A stretch of 7,014 nucleotides of DNA from an uncultured Collinsella sp. GTDB lineage: Bacteria > Actinomycetota > Coriobacteriia > Coriobacteriales > Coriobacteriaceae. The notes below the pieces were generated by a model. It ran no database searches. It saw only the letters and a program-made list of their open reading frames with translations, and was not told the origin of the DNA. Made by a program: the position numbers and the translations under genes. Location of the stretch: NCBI GenBank assembly GCA_902491895.1, contig CABUJH010000075.1, forward strand, positions 1 through 7,014, read 5' to 3'. Of the stretch, positions 6,145-7,014 are shown piece by piece; position 1 is the first letter of the stretch; every line of letters begins with the position of its first letter.

Positions 6145-6876
6145 ATGCTTACCAAACTCCTCTGCGAATTCGGCGCAACGGCCCTCATGATCATCTTTGG
6201 CGTGGGCGTGCACTGCGATACCGTGCTTAAGGGTACCAAGTATCAGGGCTCCGGCCATATGTTTGCCATCACCACTTGGTCTTTTGGCATCTCGGTTTGC
6301 CTGTTTGTCTTTGGCGGCGCCGTGTGCATGAACCCCGCCATGGTGCTTGCCCAGTGCATCGTAGGCCTGGTGCCGTGGAGCAGCTGCATCCCCTTCATGA
6401 TTGCCGATATGCTCGGCGGCTTTGCGGGTGCCGTGATCGCGTGGTTGATGTATGCCGATGAGTTCAAGGCTTCCGATGGTGTCATCGATCCCATTGCCCA
6501 GCGCAACATCTTCTCGACCAACCCCACCACCGAGGGTACGAACTATGCCCGTAATTTCTTCTGCGAGGCTATCTGCACCTTTGTGTTCATCAGCGCCATC
6601 CTTGCTGCTGCTAACCGTGCTGGCGAGAACGTCCTGATGCTCGCCATCTGCGTCGGCCTGATCGTTTGGGCCGTTGGCATGGGCATGGGCGGCATCACCG
6701 GCTTCGCCATGAACCAGGCTCGTGACCTTGGTCCTCGCATGGCCTATCAGGTGCTGCCGATCAAGAACAAGGCCGACAACAACTGGAAGTACGGCCTGCT
6801 CGTTCCTGGCATCGCGCCGTTTGTCGGTGCCGCTCTGGCCGCACTGTTTGTGCACGGTTTCTTGGGCATGTTCTAG
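6145..6876 (+). CDS. larD: MIP-family aquaglyceroporin, LarD-type lactic acid channel
   Basis: Predicted membrane channel of the aquaporin/GlpF family, probably letting undissociated lactic acid (and perhaps glycerol) diffuse across the cytoplasmic membrane. The 243 residues are strongly hydrophobic in the pattern of six helices and two half-helices. The first NPA motif is intact in VCMNPAMVLA (63-65), though the usual GAHLNP context is changed. The second reads GFAMNQARDLGPR (190-192), with Gln in place of Pro. Arg193 (selectivity filter), Asp194 and Arg198, and the VPG in helix 6 mark the glycerol-facilitator branch rather than a water-only aquaporin. AAGG (6137-6140) ends 4 bases before the ATG, a modest ribosome binding site. 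The gene lies 49 bases after larA on the same strand, so the two are probably co-transcribed. The lactate role is inferred from this pairing and from L. plantarum LarD; the family assignment itself is secure. Confidence 0.9.
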   Translation: MLTKLLCEFGATALMIIFGVGVHCDTVLKGTKYQGSGHMFAITTWSFGISVCLFVFGGAVCMNPAMVLAQCIVGLVPWSSCIPFMIADMLGGFAGAVIAWLMYADEFKASDGVIDPIAQRNIFSTNPTTEGTNYARNFFCEAICTFVFISAILAAANRAGENVLMLAICVGLIVWAVGMGMGGITGFAMNQARDLGPRMAYQVLPIKNKADNNWKYGLLVPGIAPFVGAALAALFVHGFLGMF

Positions 6877-6924
6877 TCCAAGGCTACATAGTTGTCCGCT
6901 GGCCGCATGGGGTAACTTCCCAGC

Positions 6925-6950
6925 GCGTCCTCGGACATGAAAGAGCCCCC
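6925..6950. repeat. Intergenic motif shared with the ppc-larA gap
   Basis: GCGTCCTCGGACATGAA followed by AGAG and CCCCC resembles GCGTCCTCGCACTTGAA followed by GCCCCC at 4493-4515, inside the long hairpin after ppc. Fifteen of the first 17 bases agree. CGTCCTCGG also occurs at 4596-4604. The copy here has no complementary right half before the probable IS end begins at 6960. It may be the left half of a similar hairpin that was interrupted. Confidence 0.4.
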
Positions 6951-6959
6951 GCTGCGCAC

Positions 6960-7014
6960 TGAACTGCCTCCCATTTCTTGGACATGAGAAATGGGAGGCT
7001 TTTTATGCGTGTCG
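6960..7014 (+). mobile_element. Probable left end of an IS3-family (IS150-like) insertion sequence, cut by the window edge
   Basis: The stretch begins TGAACTGCCTCCC and continues to TTGGACA at 6978-6984. This fits the form TG.ACTGC.CCC then TTGGACA that I associate with terminal inverted repeats of the IS150 group of IS3 elements. An ATG at 7005 lies 6 bases after GGGAGG (6993-6998), the position expected for the first transposase ORF, but only three full codons (Met-Arg-Val) are visible. The other end, target duplication and transposase all lie outside the window, so this is recognition from memory of the end sequence only. Confidence 0.42.
6966..7004 (+). terminator. Intrinsic terminator-like hairpin after larD
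   Basis: A perfect 13-base stem (6966-6978 with 6987-6999) closes an 8-base loop and is followed by five T's. It would end the larA-larD transcript about 125 bases after the larD stop. The 3' arm also contains GGGAGG just before an ATG at 7005, so the same hairpin could mask the ribosome binding site of the next ORF in read-through RNA. Both roles are compatible. Confidence 0.7.

Noticed and set aside
6055..6855. 266-residue open frame on the - strand across larD
   Set aside because: His/Asp/Gly/Ala-rich shadow of a membrane protein gene whose motifs are clear on the + strand.

Overview
The window reads as high-GC chromosomal DNA from an anaerobic actinobacterium of the Coriobacteriia, most likely Collinsella or a close relative. 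This is inferred from the strong G/C bias at third codon positions, the gene content and the style of the intergenic repeats; no taxonomic search was possible. All four complete genes lie on the + strand. I see no tRNA, rRNA, CRISPR array or origin.

Layout: (1) 1-57 is a short leader with a perfect TATAAT box and a good ribosome binding site, followed by hisS (histidyl-tRNA synthetase, 58-1371). (2) 1372-1617 is a 246-base intergenic region holding three copies of an AGAAATAC-type motif, a TATAAT box and a doubled Shine-Dalgarno. It leads into ppc (phosphoenolpyruvate carboxylase, about 1630-4443). (3) 4444-4817 is 374 bases with no convincing gene: a very long near-perfect hairpin (4467-4593), a second hairpin (4631-4651) and a strong intrinsic terminator (4660-4697). 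(4) 4818-6095 encodes a LarA-type nickel-pincer lactate racemase, read from a TTG start. After 49 bases containing a perfect 15-base dyad comes a LarD-type aquaglyceroporin (6145-6876). (5) 6877-7014 holds an intergenic motif also found in region 3. It then holds what looks like the left end of an IS3-family insertion sequence, whose first hairpin would act as a terminator and hide the ribosome binding site of an ORF that starts just before the window edge.

How the genes fit together: hisS and ppc are housekeeping genes, apparently with separate promoters. Ppc makes oxaloacetate from PEP and bicarbonate, feeding C4 acids and amino acids in a fermentative cell. LarA interconverts D- and L-lactate, and the channel beside it probably lets lactic acid cross the membrane, as LarD is reported to do in Lactobacillus plantarum. 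LarB, LarC and LarE, which make the cofactor, are not in the window, so they must be elsewhere if this racemase is active. The points most worth following up are the altered second NPA motif (NQA) of the channel, the long hairpin and its related sequence after larD, the dyad between larA and larD, the triple motif upstream of ppc, and the probable IS end.
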